Notes: generated by a model from the letters alone, not told the origin. Shown: positions 17,608 through 26,945, numbered from the stretch's first letter. The stretch is DNA of 64,000 bases from an uncultured Prevotellaceae bacterium (GCA_902780025.1 CACZDV010000008.1:42870-106869), one strand, 5' to 3'. Made by a program: numbers and translations.

Positions 17608-19266
17608 TCAATATTCGAAGGTGGTGTCAAAGACGCGAGTGTTCTGGCGATGGTCGGTGACCTCGAAGTGCAGGCGATGCTGAGTGCCGCTGCGGCGAAG
17701 CCAAGACTCACGGAGGAAACAGGCGTAGGTGGCAGACTTCTCAATGGCATCGAAGACGATGAAGCGGTCGTCGATGGTGGCTGTCCATTTGGCTATGCCG
17801 CTCTTTCCATCGGTAACGCTCAGGCGCAGGATGTCACCTGTCAGCGTGATGGGATTGACCGTTGGCGGCTGGTCGTCGTAGGCTACTTCGTAGCGGCTGG
17901 ATAATTCGCGGATATGGCCTGTAACCCAACCGTCGTGGAAATCTCCACCCAGATAACGGGCGTTCTCATCAGTAATGTAGAGTTTCGAGGGATCGAAGGT
18001 GGTGAAAGGCGGATTGGCGTAGAGCGTCAGTTCGGCTTCGTGCATCAGAGGAAGTGACGAGGTTGAGAACTGGCAGGCATCAGACCAGGCATCGGAGCGA
18101 TGGGTGACGACGGGATGAATGGGGGCGTCGGCTGCTATGCTGCCGTAAGGGATGATGAGCTGGAGGCCAGGGCGGCTGATGGCGGTGGTGCGGTTCCAGC
18201 GGAGGATATAGGGCTGCGACGAGGTCGCAGCATAGGGAGACGAGAGAGCAGCAGAGGGAGACGAGAGAGCAGCAGAGGAGGACGAGAGAGCAGCAGAGGA
18301 GGACGAAAAGGCAGCATAGGGAGACAAGAGGACTGCGGAGGGGACGGAGACGGAGGGGCCTCCTGTTACGGTGAAGGGACGGCGAGTCTCGTTGCCCTTG
18401 AAGTCGCGGAGGACGTATTCGAGATGGTAGTCGCGGGGTTCGCTGAAGTCGATGATACCTCGGTTCTCATCGGTTTGGAGGCAGCTTAGTGTGTTGCCGG
18501 GTTCTTTGAAGGACTTCATGAACCAACGGCGATGACGGGTCCAGTAGTCGTAATAGCCCCAGGAGTTCACCATGCGGTTCATGCTGACGGGAATGTTGTC
18601 AACGACGCTGTGGAAGACCATCTGCCCGTCAACGTAGAGCAGCGTCTCGTGAATGCCGTAGTGGTTGTAGGCCCCCTGCATATAGTCGTCGGCCCAGATG
18701 GCGAAGCCCATCTTGCTGTCCCCCTGCGGAATAGCCATTATCTGATGAATCTGCGGAGGGACGGTGTCCTCGATGAACTCATGGAGGAACTGGTAAGGGT
18801 CGAGCATGTTCCACGTGCGGGTGTCGTGAACCTCCAGATGCAGGTGAGGGGCCGTGGAGTGGCCCGTATTGCCGCTGAGGGCGATGAACTGTCCCTGACT
18901 GACGGGTACGTCGAGCGGCGTCAGGTGTGCATCAGCCTCACAGGTCTGGTGCTTGTACTGATAACGGCGCAGCGCCGCCTTGATACGTGGCGAGAACGAC
19001 TTCAGGTGACAATAGACGGACGTCTGACCTGTAGGATGGGTGACGTAAACGGCATTGCCAAAGCCATCCTTCCCAACGGTGATACGCGAGACATAGCCGT
19101 CGGCAATGGCGTAGATGTGCTTACCCTCGACACCCTCGGTACGGACATCAAGGCCACCATGAAAGTGGTTTGGGCGCGGCTCACCAAAGTTACCCGCCAG
19201 CGAGATTTCGTAATCCACTGGCGGGGTAAAGATACTTAAAAGGATGCTGAGGACGGTGCTTAGCAT
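17608..19266 (-). CDS. M23-family metallopeptidase with a variable repeat linker
   Basis: 552 residues. A hydrophobic N-terminus (1-14) is followed by an M23 (LytM/lysostaphin-like) domain (about 17-165) with the zinc motif HFHGGLD (His36, Asp40) and APHLHLEV (His141, His143). It would cut peptidoglycan cross-bridges or stem peptides in the periplasm. The remaining 380 residues are beta-rich and of unknown role. Between them, residues 315-350 are five 7-residue repeats of SS(S/P)(S/Y)AA(L/F/T), encoded by 21-bp DNA repeats. The start overlaps the nadC stop by 7 nt, so it is co-expressed with nadC. Confidence 0.83.
   Translation of the reverse strand: MLSTVLSILLSIFTPPVDYEISLAGNFGEPRPNHFHGGLDVRTEGVEGKHIYAIADGYVSRITVGKDGFGNAVYVTHPTGQTSVYCHLKSFSPRIKAALRRYQYKHQTCEADAHLTPLDVPVSQGQFIALSGNTGHSTAPHLHLEVHDTRTWNMLDPYQFLHEFIEDTVPPQIHQIMAIPQGDSKMGFAIWADDYMQGAYNHYGIHETLLYVDGQMVFHSVVDNIPVSMNRMVNSWGYYDYWTRHRRWFMKSFKEPGNTLSCLQTDENRGIIDFSEPRDYHLEYVLRDFKGNETRRPFTVTGGPSVSVPSAVLLSPYAAFSSSSAALSSSSAALSSPSAALSSPYAATSSQPYILRWNRTTAISRPGLQLIIPYGSIAADAPIHPVVTHRSDAWSDACQFSTSSLPLMHEAELTLYANPPFTTFDPSKLYITDENARYLGGDFHDGWVTGHIRELSSRYEVAYDDQPPTVNPITLTGDILRLSVTDGKSGIAKWTATIDDRFIVFDAIEKSATYACFLRESWLRRSGTQHRLHFEVTDHRQNTRVFDTTFEY
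18217..18326 (-). repeat. In-frame 21-bp minisatellite in the M23 peptidase gene
   Basis: Five 21-bp units with the core GAGAGCAGCAGAGG on plus, encoding 7-residue Ser/Ala repeats. Each unit is a multiple of 3, so copy-number change would alter linker length without a frameshift. Confidence 0.88.
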
Positions 19267-20108
19267 GCCTTGAACGACATATCAAGACCTTTGACACTAT
19301 GGGTCAGGGCACCCACGCTGATGAAGTCAACACCCTGCTCGGCATAGTCGCGGATGGTATCGAAGGTGATGCCGCCTGAGGACTCCGTCTCGAAGCGATG
19401 GTTGATGATGTCAACCGCCTTCTTGGTATCGGGTACGGAGAAGTTATCGAGCATAATGCGGTCAACGCCGCCGTGGTCAAGCACCTGCTGCAGTTCTTCG
19501 AACGAGCGCACCTCGATTTCAATCTTCAGGTCGAGGTTCTTCTCTTTCAGGTACTTATGGCAACGGTCAATGGCGTTCACAATGCCGCCTGCAAAGTCCA
19601 CGTGGTTGTCCTTGAGCAGAATCATGTCGAAGAGTCCGATGCGATGGTTACAGCCGCCGCCAATCTTCACCGCCTGCTTCTCAAGCATGCGCATGCCTGG
19701 AGTGGTCTTGCGGGTGTCGAGCACACGGGTACCCGTTCCTTTCAGGCGCTCCACATACTTGTCGGTCATCGTGGCAATGCCGCTCATGCGCTGCATGATG
19801 TTCAGCATCAGGCGTTCCGTCTGCAGCAACGAACGTACACGGCCCGTGACAATCATGGCAATGTCGCCTTTCTTCACACGGGTACCATCGCCCATCAGCA
19901 CTTCCACCTTCATATCAGGGTCGAAGCGGTGGAACACTTCCTTGGCAATCTCCACGCCAGCCAGAATACCATCTTCCTTGATGAGCAGATGAGACTTACC
20001 CATCGCGTCCTCTGGGATGCAACACAAGGTGGTGTGGTCACCGTCGCCGATGTCCTCGGCAAACGACAGGTCGATAAGCCTGTCGACTAATTCATCAACG
20101 CTTAACAT
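19260..20108 (-). CDS. nadC: Nicotinate-nucleotide pyrophosphorylase (carboxylating)
   Basis: 282 residues, the usual length. It converts quinolinate and PRPP to nicotinate mononucleotide in de novo NAD synthesis. Recognisable stretches: EDIGDGDHTT near the N-terminus, RLMLNIMQRMSGIAT, LDTRKTTPGMR (phosphate/quinolinate contacts), KIGGGCNHRIGLFDMILLKDNH, and VDRIMLDNFSV. It is 21 nt downstream of the outer-membrane protein gene and overlaps the M23 gene. No other NAD-pathway gene is in the window. Confidence 0.95.
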   Translation of the reverse strand: MLSVDELVDRLIDLSFAEDIGDGDHTTLCCIPEDAMGKSHLLIKEDGILAGVEIAKEVFHRFDPDMKVEVLMGDGTRVKKGDIAMIVTGRVRSLLQTERLMLNIMQRMSGIATMTDKYVERLKGTGTRVLDTRKTTPGMRMLEKQAVKIGGGCNHRIGLFDMILLKDNHVDFAGGIVNAIDRCHKYLKEKNLDLKIEIEVRSFEELQQVLDHGGVDRIMLDNFSVPDTKKAVDIINHRFETESSGGITFDTIRDYAEQGVDFISVGALTHSVKGLDMSFKAC

Positions 20109-20129
20109 AGTCGTAGGGGGTTTTAATGA

Positions 20130-20627
20130 TTAGTTCTGCTTGGCATCGCGGAACAGATAGACACCGATTCCCACGCGCAGTCCCACCTGACTATAGTCCT
20201 TGTGGTCCTTGAACGACTGCTCGTAGTAGATCTCAGGCTCGATGGTCACCGTGCGGCTGATATAGAAGGCATAGCCCAACTGCACAGAGGGCATGAAGTC
20301 ATCATAGCTGTCGCAATGCTTATAAACGGCAGAGGCACCCAGATACAAACCGTTCTGAACGATATAGTAACGGCCTCCCAAGCCGACAGACAACGAATAA
20401 GGTACATCCTCCTGCTTCTGATACGACAACTGCGCCAGCGCCATCAGATTGTCGGACACAAAGTAGCCACCCTTGGCCTGCATGCCGATGTTCCCCTTAG
20501 TGAGGCCATTGTAACTGAGGTCGAAGCTGGACAACGATGCGCCAATGTAGAACTTATCGGCTTCAAACTGTGCAAATGATGCCAGTGAAACCATCATGGC
20601 AGCAATGGTTAATGCGATTTTCTTCAT
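20130..20627 (-). CDS. Small outer-membrane beta-barrel protein
   Basis: 165 residues. Signal peptide MKKIALTIAAMMVSLASFAQ, then alternating amphipathic strands (for example YFVSDNLMALAQLSY, AFYISRTVTIEPEIYYEQ) ending in a strand, as in OmpW/OmpA-like eight-strand barrels (DUF/porin-family in Bacteroidales). Function unknown. It lies 9 nt after cstA on the same strand and 21 nt before nadC. Confidence 0.72.
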   Translation of the reverse strand: MKKIALTIAAMMVSLASFAQFEADKFYIGASLSSFDLSYNGLTKGNIGMQAKGGYFVSDNLMALAQLSYQKQEDVPYSLSVGLGGRYYIVQNGLYLGASAVYKHCDSYDDFMPSVQLGYAFYISRTVTIEPEIYYEQSFKDHKDYSQVGLRVGIGVYLFRDAKQN

Positions 20628-20636
20628 AGTTTTTGT

Positions 20637-22109
20637 TTATTTGTTTGTTTTGTTTGTTTCCTTACGATACCAAAGCACGAACCACACCAGCGCTACAACC
20701 AGGGCAGCGGCAGCGATGATGGCGGTGGCAGAGCCCTCGAGCTTGAACAACTGTGCCGAGAAGAGGTAGGTCGTACAAACCACCGTCATGAACAATGCCG
20801 GAACGAGGGTGATGACATAGGGCTTCTTCTGCTGAACCAGGTAGACGGTGATGGCCCAAAGCATGAAGACTGAGAGCGTCTGGTTGCTCCATCCGAACCA
20901 GTTCCAGATGGTCTTGAACCCGTTGGCATCGCTGATTTGCCAGATAAGCAGGGCAATGACGGCTGCGAAGAGGGGCACACAGACATAGAGGCGCTTGCTG
21001 ATGCTACGCTGTTCCAGGTGGATGAAGTCGGCAATGATGAGGCGGCATGAGCGCAGGGCAGTATCACCGCTGGTAATAGGTGCTGCCACAACTCCCAAGA
21101 TGGCAAGAATACTGCCAAAGAGTCCCAGCCAGTTGTCGCAAATCATGCTCACGATGCTCGGCGCCTTATTGATGATGTCCTTGCCACCCTCCATCACCTC
21201 ATAGCCTGGCGTGGGCTGGTCGTAGAAGAAGTACATGGCTACGGTAGCCCAGATGAGTGCCACGATACCCTCGGTAATCATGGCGCCATAGAAGATGGGG
21301 CGTCCCTGCCGCTCGCTTTTCATGCAACGTGCCATCAAGGGCGACTGGGTAGCATGGAAGCCACTAATAGCGCCACAGGCAATCGTGATGAACAGGCAGG
21401 GGAAGATGGCATCGGGTGTGAGTGCTGCTCCAGGCAGTCCCTCCCACAACTCAGGAATGTCAGGCTGCTTGACGAACAGCATCACCAGCAAGGCTGCCGC
21501 CATGAAGAGCAGGGACACGGCAAAGAGCGGATATACCTTGCCGATAATCTTGTCGATAGGCAGCATCGTGGCGATGAGGTAATAGATGAAGATCACGACA
21601 ATCCAGAACGTGCTGTCGCCCAGCAAACTCACCGAGGGTGCATGCTCCACACACAATCCCTGCAAAAGGGTGGCAGGGCTGTAAACGAAGACGGCACCCA
21701 CCATCATCAGCAGGAACACGGCAAACACCAGCATCACCTGCTTCGTGGTCTTACCCAGATAGCTTCCGATAATCTCCGGCTGGTTAATGCCGCCGTTACG
21801 GAGTGAGAGCATACCACTCAGATAGTCGTGGACGGAACCTGCAAAGATGCAGCCGAGCACAATCCACAGATAAGCCGCAGGTCCGAACTGGGCACCCATG
21901 ATGGCGCCGAAGATAGGTCCCGTTCCTGCAATGTTGAGGAACTGAATCATGAAAATCTTCCAGTTGGGAAGCACGATGTAGTCAATTCCGTCTGCTTTGG
22001 CTACGGCAGGCGTAACACGGTCATCAGGGGCGAACACCTTCTCTACAAAGCGTCCGTAAAGCAGATAACCCAAAACGAGAGCAACAAGGCTCAAAGTAAA
22101 TGAAATCAT
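20637..22109 (-). CDS. cstA: Carbon starvation protein CstA-family transporter
   Basis: 490 residues from the ATG at 22109. Inner-membrane protein with many helices. It has the CstA hallmarks near the N-terminus (GTGPIFGAIMGAQFGPAAYLW is the conserved N-domain stretch, residues about 48-69) and the HATQSPLMARC segment in the middle. Family members take up peptides or pyruvate. The frame is open further upstream to 22304, but the minus -7 box at 22137-22130 lies between, so the shorter start is chosen. It leads the cstA-OMP-nadC-M23 run. Confidence 0.9.
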   Translation of the reverse strand: MISFTLSLVALVLGYLLYGRFVEKVFAPDDRVTPAVAKADGIDYIVLPNWKIFMIQFLNIAGTGPIFGAIMGAQFGPAAYLWIVLGCIFAGSVHDYLSGMLSLRNGGINQPEIIGSYLGKTTKQVMLVFAVFLLMMVGAVFVYSPATLLQGLCVEHAPSVSLLGDSTFWIVVIFIYYLIATMLPIDKIIGKVYPLFAVSLLFMAAALLVMLFVKQPDIPELWEGLPGAALTPDAIFPCLFITIACGAISGFHATQSPLMARCMKSERQGRPIFYGAMITEGIVALIWATVAMYFFYDQPTPGYEVMEGGKDIINKAPSIVSMICDNWLGLFGSILAILGVVAAPITSGDTALRSCRLIIADFIHLEQRSISKRLYVCVPLFAAVIALLIWQISDANGFKTIWNWFGWSNQTLSVFMLWAITVYLVQQKKPYVITLVPALFMTVVCTTYLFSAQLFKLEGSATAIIAAAALVVALVWFVLWYRKETNKTNK

Positions 22110-22129
22110 TTTAGCAAAATTTTTGATTG

Positions 22130-22137
22130 CAAAGTTA
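22130..22137 (-). promoter_or_regulatory. -7 promoter box of cstA
   Basis: TAACTTTG on minus, about 20 nt before the cstA ATG. It is divergent from and close to the promoter of the GHL10 gene (22147-22177). Confidence 0.6.
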
Positions 22138-22146
22138 ATACTTTTA

Positions 22147-22177
22147 TTTGAGAAATGAAAAAAATATCGTAATTTTG
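22147..22177 (+). promoter_or_regulatory. Promoter of the GHL10-uxuA-uxuB run
   Basis: TTTG (22147-22150) and TAATTTTG (22170-22177), 19 bp apart, giving a leader of about 20-25 nt. Confidence 0.75.
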
Positions 22178-22203
22178 CAGGCAAATTAAAAGGAAATAAC
22201 AAA

Positions 22204-23706
22204 TTGAGAGCAAAAATTACAATGATATGGCTGTTTCTCTGCCTGACAATGCAGGCACAGAAACACGAAGTCCGCGCCGTCTGGCTGACAACTATCGGAG
22301 GCATTGACTGGCCTTACGCCAAATCAGCGACGGCACAGAAACAGGAGATGATACGCACCCTGGACCAGCTAAGGAAGGTGAATGTCAACACCGTGCTCAT
22401 CCAGACACGCGTACGAGCCTCGACCATCTATCCCTCCGGCATCGAGCCTTTCGACATGTGCCTGACAGGTACTCACGGCAAGAATCCGGGCTACGACCCG
22501 TTAGCGTTCATCGTCGACGAGTGCCATAAGCGGGGTATGGAGTGCCACGCATGGATGGTGACCATCCCTGTGGGCAAGACCAGCGAGGCCCGCTTCAAGG
22601 AGTTCAAGCGCAAGAATCCGAAGTTAGCCAAGAATATCGGCCAGGAGGGCTATATGAATCCTGAGGACCCTCAGACGGGTGACTACATTGCCCGCATCTG
22701 TGCAGAGGTAACCCGCAACTACGATATCGACGGCATCCACCTCGACTACATCCGCTATCCAGAAACGTGGCCCAAAGTGAAGAAGAGAGAGGAGAGCGGA
22801 AAGAGACGTCACAACATCACCAGCATCGTGCGCAAGATACACCAGGCTGTGAAGTCGCTGAAGCCGTGGGTGAAGCTGTCGTGCTCTCCCATCGGCAAGT
22901 CTGGCGAGCTGAGCCGCTATCGTTCAGGTGGCTGGAATGCCTACAACGCCGTATTCCAGGACGCTCAGGGCTGGCTGCGCGACGGATTGATGGACCAACT
23001 CTATCCGATGATGTACTTCCGCGGCAACAACTTCTATCCCTTTGCCCTCGACTGGCAGGAGCGCTCCTATGGGCGCACCATCGTCTCAGGTCTCGGCATC
23101 TACTTCCTTTCGCCGCGTGAAGGCAACTGGACCCTTGACGACATCAGCCGCGAGATGTACTTCATCCGCGACAACAATATCGGGCATTGTTACTTCCGCT
23201 CGAAGTTCCTGACTGACAACACCCGAGGCATCTACGACTTTGCGCACCGCTTCGATGATGCTCCAGCGCTGATACCGCCTATGACGTGGACTTGGAAGGA
23301 AGCCCCAACGGCCCCTACCCGACTCGACGTGAAGCGCAGCAGCTCGACAGACCGGCTATCGTGGGGCGGAGCCGTGGATAAGTCACGCGCTGACTACCTG
23401 CTGTATAACGTGTATGCATCGACGTCGCCCGACGTTGACACCAACGAGCCGCGCAACCTGATAGCCACGCGCCTGAAGGCTACGCAGATGTACGTGCCGC
23501 ACACCAACGGACAGACGCTCTACTACGCCGTCTGCGCCCTCGACCGCTACGGCAACGAGAGCCAGCCCAAGCAGTCGGAAACGGGCATGAAGACGGTAAC
23601 GGTGCCTCACGCCGTGAGTCCCAACGACACGCATATACCGCCCTTCTACTACTTCTGGAGCAAGAAACAACAAAAGAAATACAACAATACTCATCAAAAA
23701 CCGTAA
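22204..23706 (+). CDS. Secreted glycoside hydrolase-like protein, GHL10/DUF187 family
   Basis: 500 residues from TTG at 22204. The TTG is preferred over the ATG at 22222 because it adds the charged n-region (RAK) of the signal peptide ending at MQAQ. The TIM-barrel domain (about 22-370) begins HEVRAVWLTTIGGIDWP and has the family segments VLIQTRVRAS, CHAWMVTIPVG and IDGIHLDYIRYP, the last holding the likely catalytic acids. A fibronectin-III-like domain (about 375-475) follows. The family is thought to act on polysaccharide or peptidoglycan, but its chemistry is poorly known. It is 4 nt from uxuA, so a role in releasing uronate-containing sugars is plausible. Confidence 0.82.
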   Translation: MRAKITMIWLFLCLTMQAQKHEVRAVWLTTIGGIDWPYAKSATAQKQEMIRTLDQLRKVNVNTVLIQTRVRASTIYPSGIEPFDMCLTGTHGKNPGYDPLAFIVDECHKRGMECHAWMVTIPVGKTSEARFKEFKRKNPKLAKNIGQEGYMNPEDPQTGDYIARICAEVTRNYDIDGIHLDYIRYPETWPKVKKREESGKRRHNITSIVRKIHQAVKSLKPWVKLSCSPIGKSGELSRYRSGGWNAYNAVFQDAQGWLRDGLMDQLYPMMYFRGNNFYPFALDWQERSYGRTIVSGLGIYFLSPREGNWTLDDISREMYFIRDNNIGHCYFRSKFLTDNTRGIYDFAHRFDDAPALIPPMTWTWKEAPTAPTRLDVKRSSSTDRLSWGGAVDKSRADYLLYNVYASTSPDVDTNEPRNLIATRLKATQMYVPHTNGQTLYYAVCALDRYGNESQPKQSETGMKTVTVPHAVSPNDTHIPPFYYFWSKKQQKKYNNTHQKP

Positions 23707-23710
23707 GACT

Positions 23711-24964
23711 ATGGAAAGAACTTGGAGATGGTTTGGCAAGAAAGACAAGATCACGCTTGCCATGTTAAGACAAATCGGCGTTGAGGGCATCGTCACCGCG
23801 CTCCACGATGTACCCCTCGGCGAAGTATGGACACGCGAGAAAATCCGTGACCTTCGCGAATATATCGAGAGCTACGGCATGCGCTGGAGCGTTGTCGAGA
23901 GCCTGCCCGTGGTAGAGACCATCAAGTATGGCGGTCCTGACCGTGACCAGCAGATTGAAGTCTACAAGGAGAGCCTGCGCAACCTTTCGGCTGAGGGCAT
24001 CCACTGCATCTGCTATAACTTCATGCCCGTGTTGGACTGGGCCCGTACCGACCTGTTCCACAACAACCCCAACGGCGCCACGAACCTCTACTTCAACTAT
24101 GCCGAGTTTGCCTACTTCGACATCTATATCCTGAAGCGTGAGGGTGCCCGCGAGGAATGGGCTCAGTTCAAGTTCCCTGAAGGCTGGGGCGAAGGCCGCA
24201 ATGTGCTTCAGGAGTGCGATGAGCTTGCCAAGACGATGACTCCCGAAAAAGACCACAAGCTGGTAGAGAACATTGTCATCAAGACGCAGGGCTTCGTCAG
24301 CGGCAACTTCAGCGAGAACGATGAGGCTCCCGTGCAGAAGTTCCGTGAGTTCCTTGACCTCTACAAGGGCATCGACAAGGCTCAGCTGCGTGAGAACATG
24401 AAGTACTTCCTCGAGGCCATCATGCCTACGTGCGAGGAGTGCGGCATGAACATGTGCGTCCACCCCGACGATCCTCCCATCGAGATTCTCGGACTGCCGC
24501 GCATCGTTCGTACTGAGGAGGATATCCAGTGGTTCCTCGATGCCGTTCCCAACAAGCACAACGGCCTGACATTCTGTGCCGGCTCGCTCTCGGCAGGTGC
24601 CTACAACAACGTGGTGGAGATGGCTAAGAAGTTTGCCTCGCGCACCCACTTCGTCCACCTCCGTTCGTGCCACATCTTCCCCAACGGCGACTTTACGGAG
24701 GCTTCCCATCTTGGTGGACGTGCCGACCTCATTGAGTTAGCTCGGATTTTCGAAAAGGAGAACCCGCAGCTGCCGATGCGTGTTGACCACGGTATGACCT
24801 TTACGGACGAGCCTGGTGGCATCCTCGATGAGTCGAGCCACGGCCACAATGCCGGCTACACCCTCCTCGGACGTATGTTCGCATTGGGTCAGGTGCAGGG
24901 CATTCTTGCTACTGTTGACCGCGAGTTAGGAATAGAATACAAACAACCGGGATTCTTTGATTAA
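23711..24964 (+). CDS. uxuA: D-mannonate dehydratase
   Basis: 417 residues. It dehydrates D-mannonate to 2-keto-3-deoxygluconate in glucuronate breakdown; cytosolic, metal-dependent TIM barrel. Clear family features: MERTWRWFGKKDKITL at the N-terminus, CYNFMPVLDWARTD, the metal-site stretch MNMCVHPDDPP, and HLRSCHIFPNGDFTEASH. Second gene of the run, 33 nt before uxuB. Confidence 0.96.
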   Translation: MERTWRWFGKKDKITLAMLRQIGVEGIVTALHDVPLGEVWTREKIRDLREYIESYGMRWSVVESLPVVETIKYGGPDRDQQIEVYKESLRNLSAEGIHCICYNFMPVLDWARTDLFHNNPNGATNLYFNYAEFAYFDIYILKREGAREEWAQFKFPEGWGEGRNVLQECDELAKTMTPEKDHKLVENIVIKTQGFVSGNFSENDEAPVQKFREFLDLYKGIDKAQLRENMKYFLEAIMPTCEECGMNMCVHPDDPPIEILGLPRIVRTEEDIQWFLDAVPNKHNGLTFCAGSLSAGAYNNVVEMAKKFASRTHFVHLRSCHIFPNGDFTEASHLGGRADLIELARIFEKENPQLPMRVDHGMTFTDEPGGILDESSHGHNAGYTLLGRMFALGQVQGILATVDRELGIEYKQPGFFD

Positions 24965-24997
24965 AGGTAAAAAGGTAAAAAAGTAAAAAGGTAAAAG
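24965..24997 (+). repeat. Tandem repeat abutting the uxuB start codon
   Basis: Four imperfect copies of AGGTAAAA/AAGTAAAA fill the entire gap between the uxuA stop and the uxuB ATG at 24998. A-rich and unstructured, in the ribosome-binding position. Confidence 0.88.
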
Positions 24998-26584
24998 ATG
25001 AAACTGAATGATATTTTTTCCGGCAACTACAACGCCGCAGAGTGGGAAGCCAAAGGCTACGAGCTGCCCAAGTTTAATATTAAAGAGGTACGCGAGAAGA
25101 CCGCCAAGGAGCCGACGTGGGTACACTTCGGTGGTGGTAACATCTTCCGTGCCTTCCCAGCCGCCATCCTCAACGACGCGCTGAATACGGGCAAGTACGA
25201 CCGTGGCGTGATTGTTGCCGAGACGTTCGACTTCGAGGTCATTGACAAGGCATACGCGCCCTACAACAACCTGTCGCTCTGCGTGAACCTCTGCTCAGAC
25301 GGTTCTATTGAGAAGAAGGTGATTGCCTCCGTGACGGAAGCCCTGAAGGCCGACCCGCAGTTTGAGGACTGGAACCGGCTGGTGGAGATTTTCCGTAATC
25401 CGAGCCTGCAGATGATTTCGTTCACCATCACCGAGAAGGGTTACACCTTCAACGAGGCTGATCTGGCTCGTGGCTTGAAGCCGGTGTTTGCGATGGGTAA
25501 GGTCTGCGCGCTGCTCCTGGAGCGTTACGAGGCAGGAAAACTGCCTCTCACAGTACAGTCGATGGACAACTGCTCGCACAACGGCGACAAGGTGAAGGCT
25601 GGCGTTTTTGCCTACGCTGAGCGCTGGTTGCAGGACGGATTGGTGGAACAGGGCTTCGTCGACTACCTGAAAAACGAGCAGAAAGTGACGTTCCCGTGGT
25701 CAATGATTGACAAAATCACCCCTCGTCCGCACGAAAAAGTGAAGGAATTGCTGGCTGCCGACGGTTTTGAGGACAATAATTACATCGAAACCGAGCGTCA
25801 CACGTTCACCGCACCCTTCGTCAACGCCGAAGAAGTGCAGTATCTGGTCATCGAGGACAACTATACCAACGGCCGTCCGCCGCTCGATTTGGGTGGTGCG
25901 CTCTATACAACGCGCGAGACTGTTGATAAAGTGGAGACAATGAAGGTGACAACCTGTCTGAATCCTTTACACACAGCCATGTCGATTTACGGCTGCATGT
26001 TAGGCTACACGCTGATTTCTGCCGAGATGGCCGACGAGGATTTGCGTCCGTTTATCCAGAAAATCGGCTATATGGAGGCGATGCCGGTGGTGGTCGACCC
26101 GGGTGTTTTGAACCCCTACGAGTTCATCGGTGCCGTCATCAACCGCCGTCTGCCGAACCCGTTCATGCCTGACGCACCCCAGCGAATTGCGATGGATACG
26201 AGCCAGAAACTGCCCATCCGCTTCGGTGAAACCATCAAAAAATACCTTAATCGGGGCTTGGATAAGTCGAATTTGGTGCTGATTCCGCTGACTTTGGCCG
26301 GTTATGCCCGCTATCTGAAGGGCATCAAGGACGACGGAACGGCCTTTGAACCCTCACCCGACCCGATGCTCGAAGAGCTGCAGAAAATCGTCGCTCCGCT
26401 CGAAATCGGCAAGGAAAATCAGGATTTCTCGTGCCTGAAGCAGCTGTATTCACGCAAAGATGTCTTCGGATTAGACCTCTACGAGGCTGGTCTCGGCGAG
26501 CAAATCGAGGGAATGGTCAAGGAATTGTATGCCGGACAGGGTGCCGTGCGCCGCACACTGCATAAATACGTCAGCGCCCGCTAA
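24998..26584 (+). CDS. uxuB: D-mannonate oxidoreductase / fructuronate reductase (mannitol dehydrogenase family)
   Basis: 528 residues. NAD-dependent reduction of D-fructuronate to D-mannonate, the substrate of UxuA next door. Polyol-dehydrogenase family marks: N-terminal Rossmann motif WVHFGGGNIFRAF, ITEKGY, and LNPLHTAMSIYG in the C-domain. The gene order uxuA-uxuB supports this over mannitol or altronate dehydrogenases of the same family. A hairpin terminator follows. Confidence 0.87.
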   Translation: MKLNDIFSGNYNAAEWEAKGYELPKFNIKEVREKTAKEPTWVHFGGGNIFRAFPAAILNDALNTGKYDRGVIVAETFDFEVIDKAYAPYNNLSLCVNLCSDGSIEKKVIASVTEALKADPQFEDWNRLVEIFRNPSLQMISFTITEKGYTFNEADLARGLKPVFAMGKVCALLLERYEAGKLPLTVQSMDNCSHNGDKVKAGVFAYAERWLQDGLVEQGFVDYLKNEQKVTFPWSMIDKITPRPHEKVKELLAADGFEDNNYIETERHTFTAPFVNAEEVQYLVIEDNYTNGRPPLDLGGALYTTRETVDKVETMKVTTCLNPLHTAMSIYGCMLGYTLISAEMADEDLRPFIQKIGYMEAMPVVVDPGVLNPYEFIGAVINRRLPNPFMPDAPQRIAMDTSQKLPIRFGETIKKYLNRGLDKSNLVLIPLTLAGYARYLKGIKDDGTAFEPSPDPMLEELQKIVAPLEIGKENQDFSCLKQLYSRKDVFGLDLYEAGLGEQIEGMVKELYAGQGAVRRTLHKYVSAR

Positions 26585-26647
26585 AACGCTCTTCCGACGC
26601 TTTACCCGCAGTAAACCAAGCATTTACAAAGAATAAGCCCTACATTT

Positions 26648-26684
26648 AGCCCCTGCAGACCCATCGTTTGCGGGGCTTTTTTTT
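26648..26684 (+). terminator. Terminator of uxuB
   Basis: AGCCCC(T)GCA (26648-26657) pairs with TGCGGGGCT (26669-26677) with one bulge and ends in eight T's. Confidence 0.85.
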
Positions 26685-26690
26685 GGACGT

Positions 26691-26863
26691 TGTGACACGT
26701 GACTTTGTGACATTAAGGAGGTTCGATAAACAGCAGAAGGGTATTATAAGAATTATATAATATTATAATATTATATAATTTAATAGTAGTACTATAATAA
26801 TACTCAGCAACCCACATGTCTGAGATATGAAACCACCTTAATGTCACAAAGTCACATGTCACA
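26691..26863. mobile_element. MITE-like or cruciform inverted-repeat element A
   Basis: The 33-nt arms 26691-26723 and 26831-26863 are inverted copies with 31 of 33 matches. Each arm contains repeated GTGAC words (TGTGACACGTGACTTTGTGA). The 107-nt core is very AT-rich and holds a perfect 30-bp palindrome at 26751-26780 and the words TAATAGTAGTA. There is no ORF, and I see no clear target-site duplication. It resembles element B at 43948-44143 in layout and core words. Whether it moves is inference; it may instead be a fixed hairpin-forming sequence. Confidence 0.5.
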
Positions 26864-26913
26864 AAGTACCGCAAACCTTTACGCTGAATTTTAACAATTT
26901 AGCGACCCTGAAA

Positions 26914-26945
26914 TTTGGCGGTTCCAAAAATAGTTTGTATCTTTG
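26914..26945 (+). promoter_or_regulatory. Promoter of uxaB
   Basis: TTTG (26914-26917) and TATCTTTG (26938-26945), 20 bp apart, about 48 nt before the ATG. Confidence 0.78.

Noticed and set aside
22110-22304. Upstream extension of cstA
   Set aside because: The added residues lack family similarity, and both the cstA and GHL10 promoters lie in this interval.
23765-24709. 314-codon minus-strand frame opposite uxuA
   Set aside because: Antisense shadow; uxuA is full length with all family motifs.
26751-26780. Replication or plasmid origin at the AT-rich palindrome
   Set aside because: No DnaA boxes, iterons beside a Rep gene or partition genes are present; an inverted-repeat element explains the layout better.
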